A stretch of 64,000 nucleotides of DNA from Calliopum simillimum (GCA_951812925.1 OX638368.1:71396422-71460421); one strand, 5' to 3'; shown: positions 30,265 to 41,262, numbered from the stretch's first letter. Notes: generated by a model not told the origin, from the sequence alone. Program-made: numbers and translations.

Positions 30265-30824
30265 GAGGAGTGATTTTTCAAAAGGGCGTAAAACCATGTT
30301 AAACAAATTTTCAGTAATGAGAAAAAACTTTTATGGGCTGTTTACAATAACTTATTTTTTTTTTTTAATGTCTCCAGTGTTATGTTGAGTTGACCAAAGA
30401 TTCTAATCTTCTTAACATTTTTGTTGTAACATATTTGTAGTAATTGCAAAAAGTAAAAAACATTGGAAATAATTCCTTTTGTTCTGAAACGTTTGGAAAT
30501 AAGCCCATTTGTTTGAAAATCACTCTTATTTCACCATTTGGAAGTTTATGCTGACGTCTACAGGCATGGTATGTAAGCACCTCTATAGCGTGGGGCATAT
30601 AAAAAATATTAAAAGTTTATTTGGGCACTATTCGAAATACGTCTTTTCGTATCAAACTCTAAAAATTTCTATGAAATTATATGGATTATTTTGTTCTGAA
30701 ATGCGACTTTTGATCACGATTTTATTTAGGAAAAATGCATTTTTTGTGATGAATTTTGAACTAGAAGATACATGCATGGTAATGGTTGGAAGTGGTTTTA
30801 CGCCCTTTTGAAAAATCACTCCTC
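30265..30824. mobile_element. MITE, ends GAGGAGTGATTTTTCAAAAG, 4-bp AGTT duplication
   Basis: The left end GAGGAGTGATTTTTCAAAAG, continuing GGCGTAAAACCA, is mirrored at the right end by its exact complement. AGTT lies on both sides (30261-30264 and 30825-30828). Inserted at the 3' edge of non-LTR copy C. The terminal GAGGAGTG is shared with 28267-28497, although the interiors differ. ORFs inside (up to 100 codons) have no recognisable motif. Confidence 0.8.
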
Positions 30825-30839
30825 AGTTGGTAGTGAATT

Positions 30840-31537
30840 ATAGTTTTAAGCCATTATACATAATTGAATTCTGAGTGCTGCTCTTGTTGAATCTCTCTAA
30901 TCTGAAGTCATTTGCTCTCCCAATTGATAAGGTTGGATATCCCTGACATAAAGAAGCTCATCTTGTAGATACTTCGGAAACACACTGTGCCTTACATTGA
31001 ACACAAATATCAGGACTCTTAACGTCAAACGTTGTTTAACATTTAACCACAATAACATCTGCAACATATAGGACGAAGGGGTGTAGATATTGCAATTTAT
31101 TATGATACGCATTGCTTTATTTTGGAAAATTGTAGTCTATTCTTAACACTATTATTGCACATATATAAAATGGTTGCACAATAATCGAAATAGGGCAAAA
31201 TAATTGTATTGAAAATCATTACCGCGTTTTCAAAATTTAGCCTTTTTTAATTCTGCTCAAAAAGCCCACTTCTTTACTGATTTTGCCGCATATATAATCG
31301 GCATGTCCACTGAAATTTAATTGTTTTTTCAATTATCACAACACCTAAGTATTTTATTGAATTAACTTCATTTATTCTTTCACTGCCGATTTGCAATTGA
31401 AGGCTTTCTTTCGAGTTCAATATTATGAATTAAGTTTTATCAATATATAATTTAAGTTTGTTCATGCACAACCTTAATTCTGAACTATTTAAGTCCTCTT
31501 GAGCACGGATATCATTAAGATTTTTTCAATGAATGTA
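30840..31537 (-). pseudogene. Non-LTR copy C, ORF2 C-terminal part
   Basis: Minus strand: LNDIRAQEDLNSSELRLCMN, KLKLYIDKT, SKESLQLQIGSERINEVNSI, KYLGVVI, then ILPYFDYCATILYMC, LTLRVLIFVFNVRHSVFPKY and LQDELLYVRDIQPYQL near the C-terminus. These are the blocks following the catalytic ADD in CR1/Jockey-group enzymes (L...L..W.., KYLGV.ID). Several frameshifts. The frame joins the ADDTLFVV segment at 32666 across an insertion. Confidence 0.8.
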
Positions 31538-32663
31538 GGGGAGACTGGGGCACATTTGACGCTAAATTTTCAGAGGCTTGTATCTTTGAAAATTATTGCA
31601 CTATCTAAATATTCTTTACTGTTTCTGAAACATTGATTATTTAAGATTAAAACAAAGACAAAAAAAATTTTTAAAACATTGCATTAAGAGTCCTTTTTTA
31701 AATTTATTCAAAAAAAGTCATTTTGTCAAATGTGCCCCTGGTACGGGGCACATTTGACATTACAAGGGGCACATTTGACACTCACAAAAATAACACAAAA
31801 ACATTAAACAAAACATTAATACATATATTTTATTCATATAAATGCAAATAATAAGTATGTATGTATGTATTAACGAAGACCTATTTTATATATAAGTCGA
31901 TGTCAAATACGTATTTAGTGCATGAACGTGAAGTTGAGGCTGGATTTGTTCGAGTTGGTAGCTTAAATCTATTGCACTCCTCAAAGTCAGGCAAACATCA
32001 AACATTCAACAAGTTTTCAATATAAAGAACAATTTCCAACAATACCCTTAATGAAAACATCAACATAAAATGTTAAATTAGATAAGACCCAGTTTGATGG
32101 AAATTTCGTTGGTTTCCGATATTAGAAATAGCGCATTTAACTTTTTTTTCATCGCCATCGCGTCTGTTCTTCTTCATTTTATAATGGTATACCATATCTT
32201 TAAAAAGATAACACTAGAAAATCTTCTAAAATACACAAACACATATGTCTGGACGAACGTCAAATGTGCCCCTTCGACAAAAGTCAAATGTGCCCCAATA
32301 TCTCTTGAAGAATTAAAAATATTTTAAAATTTAAACTATTTGACCTTGATAAAAAACTCTTTTATTCTATTAATTGCAAAGGTTAGAGCTACCAAATTTT
32401 CATATTTACTTCTAAAAAACAATACAACTTTATTTGCAAAACCCTTACGAACAAGATGTCGAAAATAACAAAAAAATACACAAAAAGTTAAAAAAGCGTA
32501 TTAGCGCGGGAGAAGTTGAAAGAGAACTACCAAAGTTCATTACGTTGCTTCCACTCTAATTAGTTATGTTTCTGCATTTCAGGTTTTCGGTTCGAAAGGC
32601 GTGTTCACACCGAAAATGGCAAAGTCAAATGTGCCCCAGTGTCAAATGTACCCCAGTTTACCC
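31538..32663. mobile_element. TA-flanked element with eight GGGGCACATTTGAC phrases
   Basis: Ends GGGGAGACTGGGGCACATTT and the complement of GGGTAAACTGGGGTACATTT, flanked by TA (31536-31537 and 32664-32665). GGGGCACATTTGAC or its complement occurs at 31547, 31725, 31745, 31766, 32259, 32283, 32624 and (one mismatch) 32641. The element interrupts the RT frame of copy C between ADDTLFVV and KNLNDIR. No transposase. The terminal TAGGGGAGA is shared with 32853-33726. Confidence 0.8.
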
Positions 32664-32852
32664 TACAACAAACAATGTGTCATCCGCAAACAAAGTAAAA
32701 TTACACCATTTTAACACAGAATTTATTTCATTGATGTACAACAAAAATAGGTCCACTCCTATTGTTGATCCTTGAGGGACACCAATGTCGACTGCTTTTT
32801 CATGAGAAATAATTTCCAAAACTTTTGTACTTTAGGACGTTCCATATAGGTA
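32664..32852 (-). pseudogene. Non-LTR copy C, RT catalytic segment
   Basis: Minus strand between two insertions: ISHEKAVDIGVPQGSTIGVD, LFLLYINEINSVL, then KWCNFTLFADDTLFVV. The G-V-P-Q-G-S and F-A-D-D-T motifs are the catalytic palm of a non-LTR reverse transcriptase. The frame is open over this short stretch. Confidence 0.88.
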
Positions 32853-33726
32853 GGGGAGATGTGTGAACCTTGGTCCGAGTGTCGGTTGCCATTCAACAGT
32901 TGCACGTGTACGATAATGTTCTTCTATGGAATTTTCCACTCATACCGGTGACTCATATTAGTAGACTTCAGACCGTCGAGCTGTATGCGTGTATAAAAAG
33001 CGACGGAAAAAGTGTTTTTTGTGTGTAAAAATTTGTTTTTGGAGTAAACTACGAAACGTTTTGTGAGAAACTTACTTGAAATATTTCAGTTTTACAACAT
33101 CAGGAAGGAAGTTTAGTTATTGTTTTAGGCTTTTAGTGTGTTTTAGATGTATTTTCATTAATATATGTTATGGGTGTTGACAGTTTTTAAAACATGCTGT
33201 CTGTGTGAACCTTAGACTTATGCTTATTGACCAGCGAGCCTTTTTCGACGGGCAACCAGGAAGCCATAATCGCCTCTCAATATAATATTATAATTATTAT
33301 TTACGTGATTAATGTACATATTTATTTACAACTATTTTTGTTTAATTAATTGTTTTTTACTAAACTTATTTTTTGTGTTATAATTTTTGTTTATGATTAA
33401 TTTTTTTTTTTTTTTATTGAAAAAAATGTTACTTTTGATTACATAATAAATGGTTCTTTCATAATTTATTACCTAAATACACTGTATTCTCTTTTATTTC
33501 TAACAGTCCAAGGTACACTTGCATGGTGTACGTTGGACCGTTTGAGATTGCAACGGAAAAAGTAATATTACTACTCATTGGTAAGACATAGAAATATCAT
33601 TGTCACGTCATTTGATGCTGCAAGCATTGTAGAAATATAACTTAATCAAAAAACTAAAGCAACTTTTTTGAAAAATCCAGCACATTGAAAAAACTGAAAA
33701 GCGGACCAAGGTACGCAAATCTCCCC
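32853..33726. mobile_element. TA-flanked element with AACCTTGGTCC phrases
   Basis: Ends GGGGAGATGTGTGAACCTTG and the complement of GGGGAGATTTGCGTACCTTG, flanked by TA (32851-32852 and 33727-33728). GTGTGAACCTTGGTCC or variants occur at 32861, 33202 (GTGTGAACCTTAGAC), 33506 (inverted, CAGTCCAAGGTACAC) and 33691 (inverted). The same terminal TAGGGGAGA as the neighbouring element but an unrelated phrase. Non-coding, 874 bp. Splits copy C. Confidence 0.78.
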
Positions 33727-34775
33727 TATAATTCAAACCATCTCTTTTCAACACCTCTTATTCCATAGCATGCCAATTTTAGAATGAGGACACTCCGATC
33801 AATGGTTTCAAATGCCCTTTTAAAATCTAGGAAAATAGCAACAATCTTGTTACCATCACCAATCTTCTTTTTCCATTAATGAATTGTCCATATTAGGGCC
33901 GCTTCGCACGAGTGCCCTGCTCTAAATCCAGATTGTTGCTTGATTATAATGTTATTATGCTTTATGAATTTAACAAGTTGCTTACTTACCACTTTTTCAA
34001 TAATTTTTTCGAGGATTGGTAGCATATTAATTGGTCTATATTTTACTGCCACTTTTGGATTAGCAACTTTTGCAACCGGAACCACTAAAGACATTTTTTT
34101 TAAATTCTGGGAAACACACTTCTCTCAACGAATTATTTACTGTATCGAGGATATCATAATTCACACTGTCAAAATTTTGCAGCAATATTTTTGCACTAAG
34201 GCCAAATAAGTCTCTTTTGTTGTTCATTCCTTTAAGAACTTCTTTCAAGCTTCTAATTGATTGTTGTTCAAAGCGAAATTTGCTTTCAATTGGACAAATA
34301 TTTGACGAGTACGGCACATTTACAATTGATCTATTTAATTCAACAACTATCGACGAAAAAATTATTTAAATAATTTGCTATTGCACTCGGGTCATTTTCT
34401 ATTGCACCATTTATATTTAAGCTAGATATATCTTTGCGATTATCTCCTATGTCTAAATTTTTTATTGCACGCCACAGTCCTTTTTGATCACCACTTTTAG
34501 AAGCTATCTCATATTGTACATATTTATTTTTTGAATTGTTAATTTTTTGCTTATACTTATTTCTAGCTAATCTATATAAATTCCAGTCTTCAGTATTATT
34601 CGTCATCACAGCTTTATTAAAATAATTGACTTTTAACAAGTTTAAGTTCTTCAATTCCACGGAGCAGCTTTAATGTTACTATCGACTATTTTAATTACCG
34701 TCATTGCATCGAATATATTTTTAATTTTACTTGCAAACATCTCAGTATGTGTATAAGTACTAATCATCGAAGCGA
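33727..34775 (-). pseudogene. Non-LTR copy C, RT N-terminal part and linker
   Basis: Minus strand, upstream to downstream: TYTHTEMFASKIKNIFDAMT near 34760-34700, NLYRLARNKYKQKINNSKNK, GLWRAIKNLDIGDNRKDISS, NDPSAIANYLNNFFV (34340-34660), ENQQSIRS-type linker, then MSLVVPVAKVANPKVAVKYR, PINMLPILEKIIEKVVSKQL and QQSGFRAGHSCEAAL (33876-34094), and IVAIFLDFKRAFETIDRSVL (about 33830), which holds the first catalytic Asp. Motif order is right for a CR1/Jockey-group ORF2. No endonuclease is visible upstream; copy A starts at about 34780. Confidence 0.85.
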
Positions 34776-34779
34776 ACTG

Positions 34780-34980
34780 ACGTGATTTTGGGTGCCTCCG
34801 TGAAAATAATCATTAACTAGCAGAATTCAAAGACTTGTACGCTTAAATCATCTGAAGAAGTAGTACTTTTGCGGTAAAATATATAATTAACTTCAGTTTT
34901 TTCTTTTTCTTAAAATTAAATAATACCACAAAGTAAATCAAAAAACTAAAGCAAAAAAAAATATTATTAAAACCTAGTTA
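34780..34980 (+). other. Probable 5' end of non-LTR copy A
   Basis: Sequence between copy C and the first readable ORF1 frame of copy A, starting roughly at CATTAACTAGCAGAATTC. Likely the 5' UTR of copy A by position. No motif was identified. Confidence 0.4.
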
Positions 34981-35491
34981 GTGTTAGTTAGTTATTCTCC
35001 GTGCACAACAGTCTCGGAAAACTCTTACTTGAAAGAGAGAAATAACTTATCGTCATCAGGCGTTAATCTTATTCCGGCACCAAGTGCAACTACAACAATA
35101 ACAATAACAGATGGTATTGAAGGTGATGCAGGAAGTGAGCGCGATAAGGCAAATTGCCCTTCGGCAGCTGCTGTTTCGCAAATTAACCTTAATTCCATCA
35201 AAACTGATGTGTCAGATCTTAAGCGCAACACCGATGATTTTAATTATATTTTTTATCAAAAACATTGTAGAAAAAACGAGAAAACAACTCTCTGATTCTC
35301 AGGAAGAAATACAGAAAAAAATGGCAGATTCTTTTTCTAAAGTAAATGAAGCAATGGCAGGTAACTGAACTTTCGAAAAAAAATAAAGGAAAAGATAAAC
35401 AAATTGAAGAAATGGAAAGAAGAATCAATGCTCTCGAGCAAAAATCACTTGCAAATAACGTTGAAATTAAAAACATACCAAAGAAGGATGG
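34981..35491 (+). pseudogene. Non-LTR copy A, ORF1 N-terminal part (coiled coil)
   Basis: Begins MLVSYSPCTTVSENSYLKER at 34981 and reads NLSSSGVNLIPAPSATTTIT, SQINLNSIKTDVSDLKRNTD, then in shifted frames KIVEKTRKQLSDSQEEIQKK, MADSFSKVNEAMAG, and QIEEMERRINALEQKSLANN with VEIKNIPKK. A long heptad-rich coiled coil followed by an EI.NIPKK.GE segment is typical of L1-ORF1-like/CR1-type nucleic-acid chaperones. At least three frameshifts. The ORF continues at 38366 after a 2.9-kb nested insertion with a 13-bp target duplication. Confidence 0.75.
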
Positions 35492-35687
35492 CTCTTGAGT
35501 GGAATCCACAAGGCAGTAGAGCAAGTGGTAGACCCAAAACCAACTGGAAAAGGTCGCTGGAAAAGGAAATCCAAGAATCGGGAAAGTCGTGGCAAGAGAT
35601 CAAAGTCATCGCAAGGGATCGCGACGAATGGAGATGTTTCATATTGGCCCTATGCTCCTCCTAGGAGTTAAAGGAGAATACATACAT

Positions 35688-38351
35688 TAGGGATTCCAAT
35701 TTTTGGACTTTTTGCGATCCCGGGATCAGAAATTTTTGAATCCCGGGATCCCGGGATTTTTCGGGATTTGTATGAATTTTGTTTTCTTCGTAAATAGAAC
35801 AGAATTTAGTATTAAAAATTCCTAATATTTTGTCTTATATACCCCTACTACACCCCTAGAAAGATATTTTATTTAAAAAAGAACAATTTCTTAAAGCAGG
35901 TACATTTTATTAACCAATTCACGACTTTTTTAAAAAACAAAAATTCATAAATATTTATTTACTTCAAAAACAAGCATAAAGGTACATTGCTGCATTATAT
36001 GCTTAGTTAAATACATATCGATACCTTAGAACGCTATAGTTCTATCTTCATTTTTTCAATTATTGGGAAATGCAAAAAGAATACTTCAAACAGTGGTTAT
36101 TTAGAATTGGCTGTGATTTTGAAAAACTATACATGCAATGATTTTACCTTAGTATATTTTAACATAATTTTGTGTAAAAAACTAATTTTATTAATTTTTA
36201 ACAAAATCAATTTAACAAATTATATGGATTTGCACTACTATTCAAATAAACGGCACATTTAGTAAATTTTATGAGCGACTAGCATTTTCCGGTGTGCGTT
36301 ACGATACCTTCTTTTGTACGGAGGGCAGAGCATTTCCAATTAAACCAATGAATGTAAATTGTTCCGATGCAATTTATTTGCGCACCAAAACTCATCTATG
36401 TGCATTAGATAGTTTCAGAGGTATGATACTTTTTTAAGGACGTGGGACCGCCCATTTTTCCCTTAGACATTATTTGTCCCGTAACTCTTAATACACATAC
36501 CACATCTCATCCATATTCTTTAAATGATTTCAGAGACATGAAAAATTATTTTTTTTCGACCTTTGGGTCACGAAAGTGCAAATTTTTCAGTTTTGCACTA
36601 ATGTGGTTTTCTTGTACAAAATGGTTCAATAAAGTTATGCCAGAAGTATGAAAGCTATATCTGAAGTGGTTTAACAGCAAATGCAAAGTTTATTGCACGA
36701 AAAAGCAAGATTTACATATAATTTTCATATTTAAAAAAATTTCAAATAGCAATTTCTCAAATTCAAAAATTTTTCACATTCGTGAATCTGGCCTAAAAGT
36801 GTCGACATGTAAAATGTCATGAAGCGTGTGGAAAAGACGAAAAAAATTAAAAAATTTTCTTAAAAATGTGACTTATTTGAATTTTCAGAGTAGATAGCAC
36901 AGTAGCGCTCTTCAAAAAATTACAGTTTGGAGATAGGATTTTTCTTAATTCTCGAATATTTCGGTGTTTTAGTGGTATTTTGACATCCCACAGATTTCCA
37001 CTCGGTAAAGAAGCCCATAAGGATACCATAACTGCAAAAATCCTAAAAAGTGGAGATATGACTATAGCGCTCTAAGTTATTGATATATAAAATATCATAC
37101 ATATTTAATTATATAAAATAGTGAGATCAAAGTTTTAACAAGTGTTGGACTTGGAAGAATTAACTTTTGTTTTAATCAGTTTTATTATTATTAAAATATG
37201 ATTTATTACGTATATAACCTGCACACGAAAAGCATCTTTCTGATTCAACACTTGTTGGTTGAATTGAAGAAAGATAATCGAAAGTTTTCTGGAGGAAATA
37301 ACCCCTATCACCACATTACAAAATATATTAATCACTTTCACTAAAACGTTGGATAAATTATAAGACTTTCTAGAAAACAAATTTTTTGAAGTGGTATTCA
37401 AAACTAGATTTAATTTTTCTTTCAAGTTTATTGATGAGTTTACTTTAACTTTATGGCTATTGTCCTCATTTTCTCAAGAAGTTTCAGTTTCAAATCTAAA
37501 GAGAATACGTTTTATCTCTACTTTAACGCGATTTAAAGATGGAGTTTTACAGAAGTCATTATTGGGACTTATCAAAACTGAAAAGATGTCAGATAAAATT
37601 CTTTCCACGAGCTTAAAGCCGCTCCAGACTATCTGAGCAGTCATACATAAACTCGTATGAGTTATCAAATATGGCAACTCTGATAGTGGGAATGTACATT
37701 TATTACACAAATTACACTCAGAAGAAAACTCATATGAGTTATTTTGGCATTAGATTTGAGTCTATTTGAAAATAGAAGTCATAGGAGTTTTCAAATTTTT
37801 AAATGTTGTTTGAAAAATAAAAAATTAAAACAATTTCAACAATATAAATTAAAAACAATACAAAATTGACAGTCAGAGAAAAAATCATACAGAAAAACAT
37901 AAGAGAACTAGTCTGAAGTGCCTTTTAGTAAAAATGATATTACTCAAAGCAGATTTATCTTTCTTTATGATATCAATAGTGATTTTGATTGGTTGAAGAG
38001 TACGAGCTAATTGTTTAATAATTTTAAATTCGCTACAATGGATCGAAGAAACCTTTAAGTCAATACGAGCTGTTTTTATGCTACTCTCAAGCGAAATAAA
38101 GCGCTGCAGCATGTCTAAAAGACTACTCCATCTCGTTTTGCAATCTAAGATTAACTTCAGCTCTTTATTATGTTCAATTTAACCATATACGTAATGTTGT
38201 AAGACTTTCGTTGGTGATTTTTGGAACATTCTAACAATTTTTCTAGCCTAAAAAACTTACAAAAGAAATCCCGGGATTGGTAGCACTAATCCCGGGATTT
38301 TCGGGACTGCAAAAAGGCTCGAATCCCGGGATCCCGGGACTGAAATCCCTA
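35688..38351. mobile_element. hAT-superfamily transposon relic, 8-bp duplication
   Basis: Ends TAGGGATTCCAATTTTTGG and the complement of TAGGGATTTCAGTCCCGGG. The 8-bp direct repeat ACATACAT flanks it (35680-35687 and 38352-38359), though the microsatellite context makes that repeat less decisive. CCCGGGATCCCGGGAT-type palindromes crowd both ends. The interior holds a hAT transposase fragment (37885-38240, minus) and otherwise AT-rich sequence (35800-37880) with short unassigned ORFs. Confidence 0.85.
37885..38240 (-). pseudogene. hAT transposase fragment
   Basis: Minus strand: ELKLILDCKTRWSSLLDMLQ, RFISLESSIKTARIDLKVSS, IIKQLARTLQPIKITIDII, KKDKSALS. The D-C-x-T-R-W-x-S-x-x-x-M-L-x-R motif and the later L..L.P...A..I.......S....(I/V) block belong to the central region of hAT transposases, between the first catalytic Asp and the dimerisation domain. 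The rest of the protein is not readable. It lies in the right part of the hAT, transcribed leftwards. Confidence 0.75.
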
Positions 38352-38365
38352 ACATACATACATAC

Positions 38366-38765
38366 AAAGAAGGATGGCGAAAATATTAAAAATATTGTCG
38401 TAGCTGTTGCAAAGTCGATCAGTGCAAATGTTAACGAAAACGAAATTGTGGGTGCATAGCTCATTAAACAAAGAACTAATAGCATAATAGTCAGATTCTC
38501 TTCACCTAGCTTCAAAGGCGAAATAATGCAAAAAGCCAGAGGCAAAACAATCATTGTGAACTCTTTTGGAGAAGAATTTGAAAACGTGAACGAGAAAATC
38601 TATATAAATGTCGAAATAACAGCAACAAATCGACGTCTTTTTTATAATTTAAACTCTGAATAAAACAAATCTTGAGCAGAAATTAAAAACAATAAATTAA
38701 AAACAAACCTTCAAAATGAATACAATTATACTAAAACAATAAGCAACTTTCAGCAAATAAATTAA
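38366..38765 (+). pseudogene. Non-LTR copy A, ORF1 C-terminal part
   Basis: Resumes the ORF1 frame: KKDGENIKNIVVAVAKSISA, NVNENEIVGA, (stop) then RTNSIIVRFSSPSFKGEIMQ, KARGKTIIVNSFGEEFENVN and EKIYINVEITATNRRLFYNL. The block I.VRF.....K..I...AR, then an N-E-x-L/I-type run, is the L1-ORF1-like/FP-like RNA-binding domain. The endonuclease that should follow is absent: within about 100 bases the sequence passes to the EN-RT linker (YKIAVDEIYNKLQSTFADIY), so about 0.6 kb is missing. Confidence 0.7.
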
Positions 38766-40150
38766 ATCGAACTACAAAATCGCAGTTGATGAGATATACA
38801 ATAAATTACAAAGCACTTTTGCAGATATTTATATTAGACAATGACAGGACTAAAAAAGAAAAGATTACTGATGAGCTTTTAAAATGTTGTAAGTCAAGAG
38901 ACAAGCTATACAAAAGGTGGTTAGCGAAACCAAAGGACAAGAAAAGAGAAAATGAGTATCAAATTTTCAGAAACATCACAAACAAAATACTTGAATCAGC
39001 CAAAAATAGATTTTATCAAAACAAATTTTATAAAAATAGAGCTGATATGAGAAAAACTTGGCAGACTATTAATGAAATTTTGGGTAAAAAGGAATCCAGT
39101 TTAGATGATATGTACTATAATAATAAGAAATATGAAAACGTCCGATTATGCTGAAATGGCCAACACTTTTGCAGACAAGTTACAGGAAAACATAAGCAAA
39201 ACAATACTTAGTTGCTCAATCGAAACGTTAAAATATAAAAAAAGCGTATTACCGAACTCAATTTTTATGGAATCAATTACTGATTTCGAAGTTTTCAATA
39301 TTTTAACGAGTATGAAAATAAAAGGCCCAGGCTGCGATCATATTCGACCGAAGGACTTAAAAAAAACATGGCCTGGCCATCACTCCGATTGTAGCTAAAT
39401 TAGTGCACCTGAGCTTGGTAGAAGAAAAAATCCAAAAAATACTTAAGATGTCGATAATTCGCCCTATTTATAAAAGTGGAAAGAAAGCAGATTACGAAAA
39501 CTATAGACAAATATCCTTATTACCAGCTGTAGAAAAGGTTTTGGAAGAAATCGTGGTCAGAAGATTGAGCAATTTTCTTCATAAATATATGGTGATTCAC
39601 AAAAATCAATACGGGTTACAGAGAGGAAAGAACATTAATGAACTCTTAGAATCTTTCTCTGATGTCCTAAACAAAAATTTAAGTAAAAACATACATAGTC
39701 TTGTTGTATACGTTGATTTTAGTAAGCGTTTGATACACTTAAACATGAAAAACTTTTAGAAATTCTCAATAACTATGGCATCCGTGGAAGTACTTTCAAA
39801 TGGTTTGAAAATTATCTGACCTTACGAAAATGTAGAGTTAAAATCAACAACACACTAAGCGATGAGAAGCTAATAACGTATGGTGTCCCTCAAGGCTCTA
39901 AACTGGGCCCAATCCTTTATATACTTTACGCGAATGAGATGCTCAATCAGTTGAAACGTAGTCAAAGCTTTGCCTATGCTGATGACACTGCTATCATTGT
40001 TTCGCATCGAAATATCGAAGAAGCAACTAAAATAATGCAAAAAGAAATGAATATCTTAACTAGATGGTCACATGATAATGGACTAACATTAAATGCAAGC
40101 AAAACTAAAATCATGCACATAAAACCACCACACATTTTACGGATGGCCTA
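38766..40150 (+). pseudogene. Non-LTR copy A, ORF2 reverse transcriptase
   Basis: Plus strand: AVDEIYNKLQSTFADIYIRQ, LKCCKSRDKLYKRWLAKPKD, FRNITNKILESAKNRFYQNK (linker, 38786-39154), NILTSMKIKGPGCDHIRPKD (39300), MSIIRPIYKSGKKADYENYR, QISLLPAVEKVLEEIVVRRL, NQYGLQRGKNINE (39403-39759), VVYVDFSKRL (first Asp), GIRGSTFKWFENYL, YGVPQGSKLGPILYILYANE, and SFAYADDTAIIVSHRN (catalytic ADD, 39939-40151). Three frameshifts. Domain order is complete for RT; EN is deleted. The C-terminus continues past a mariner at 41263 and past copy B at 45771. Confidence 0.9.
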
Positions 40151-41262
40151 ACAAAAGTTCGCTTAGTAGGTGTCATGTTATAAATTTTTAGTAAATCAAA
40201 AAATTGCGTACTATTTGTTATAGTCTTACGATATATCATTTTAATTTTCAGAAAGATCGGTCACAATGGAGAGAATATAACGTAAAATTCGTTAAACAAT
40301 GTCAGCAGATATTTCAGTGCCAACGCAGCAAGGGATTCGGTTTGCTATTCTTTTTGGATTTCGACGTAAGCTGGAGCCTGTGGAAATATTTAGTGAATGC
40401 CAAATAGTATTTGAAGTTAATGCGCCATCTCTCGTGACTATATTAATGTAGTTCCGAAGATTCCAGACAGGTCATTTTTCTGTGGAGGACTAACCTTGAG
40501 AAGGCCGCCCAAAATCTTCGCCTGATTATGCATGTGTTGCGCTGGTGAAATCTAAAATTGACGAAGATCCAAGATTGACCCAGGATATCATTGCTTATGA
40601 ACTAGGCTTGAATGCCATGGCTGTATTGCGAATATTAAAACATGATCTTGGATACACGAAGAAATCTGCACGATGGGTACCTAGATTTTTAAGTGATGCT
40701 CAAAAAGAGGCACGTGTGCGTTTCGCTAAGTATTTTCTTGAAAAATTCAAAAACGGAGAGTCTTAGAGATGTCACTTTACTTCACCAGAGAAAAAGTTGT
40801 TGCTGCTATTCCTTTGGAAAAAAGTCAGAAAGTTTTCTAAAAATTATTGGGAAAACTCCAAAAAAAAGTAACTACGCCACTACTTTCTACATCACGATAA
40901 TGCGCCAACGCACACTGCTGAGAAAACGACCAATTTTATTGCACTTTCAGGCATCGAAGAAATTCGTCCAGCACCCTTATATCTAGCGCCTTGTTACTTT
41001 TGATTGTATCCAAAAATAAAAAAAAATTTGAGAGGGAGAGTCTTCAACAGCAATGAGGAGATAATAAATGCGGTTAATGATGAAATTGTAAAACTGCAAA
41101 CAGCCGATTTTGAAGACTGTTTTTCAAGATGGATTTATCGAGTTCAAAAATGTATCAAAATAAATGTCGATTACGTTAAAAAAATACAAACAGATGAAGA
41201 GTCTTCATAAATTTTAAAAATTTTTGATCCAGTTTTTTCAATTCTACTAAGCGAACTTTTGT
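40151..41262 (+). mobile_element. Mariner-type transposon in copy A
   Basis: Ends ACAAAAGTTCGCTTAGTAGG and the exact complement for at least 19 bases, flanked by TA (40149-40150 and 41263-41264). Length 1112 bp, a little shorter than a full mariner. It contains a broken transposase (40545-41210). Excision restores the copy A ORF2 (KPPH joined to VTKFKHLGTIVD). Confidence 0.9.
40545..41210 (+). pseudogene. Mariner/Tc1-superfamily transposase, decayed
   Basis: Plus strand: MKSKIDEDPRLTQDIIAYEL, GLNAMAVLRILKHDLGYTKK, SARWVPRFLSDAQKEARVRF (40545-40766), a helix-turn-helix then the W-V-P-R-F-L-S-D-A-Q linker. After frameshifts: HHDNAPTHTAEKTTNFIALS (D of the second catalytic position in H-D-N-A-P-x-H), GIEEIRPAPLYLAPCYF, then YPKIKKNLRGRVFNSNEEII and EIVKLQTADFEDCFSRWIYR. 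The first catalytic block (about 40770-40880) is scrambled and the expected S-P-D-L / D-Y motif reads APLYLAPCYF, so the third acidic residue is lost. Confidence 0.85.

Larger units (their letters stand above)
35492..38364 (+). mobile_element. RTE 3' fragment insertion in copy A ORF1, 13-bp duplication
   Basis: Bounded by an exact 13-bp direct repeat CAAAGAAGGATGG (35479-35491 and 38365-38377). The fragment begins LEWNPQGSRASGRPKTNWKR, SLEKEIQESGKSWQEIKV, IARDRDEWRCFILALCSS, then GGAGTTAAAGGAGAATACAT: the last ~60 codons of the RTE family also at 3422-3853. Its (ACAT)n tail was then invaded by a hAT at 35688-38351; the tail continues at 38352-38364. Variable-length target duplication and strong 5' truncation are normal for non-LTR insertion. 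Confidence 0.9.
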
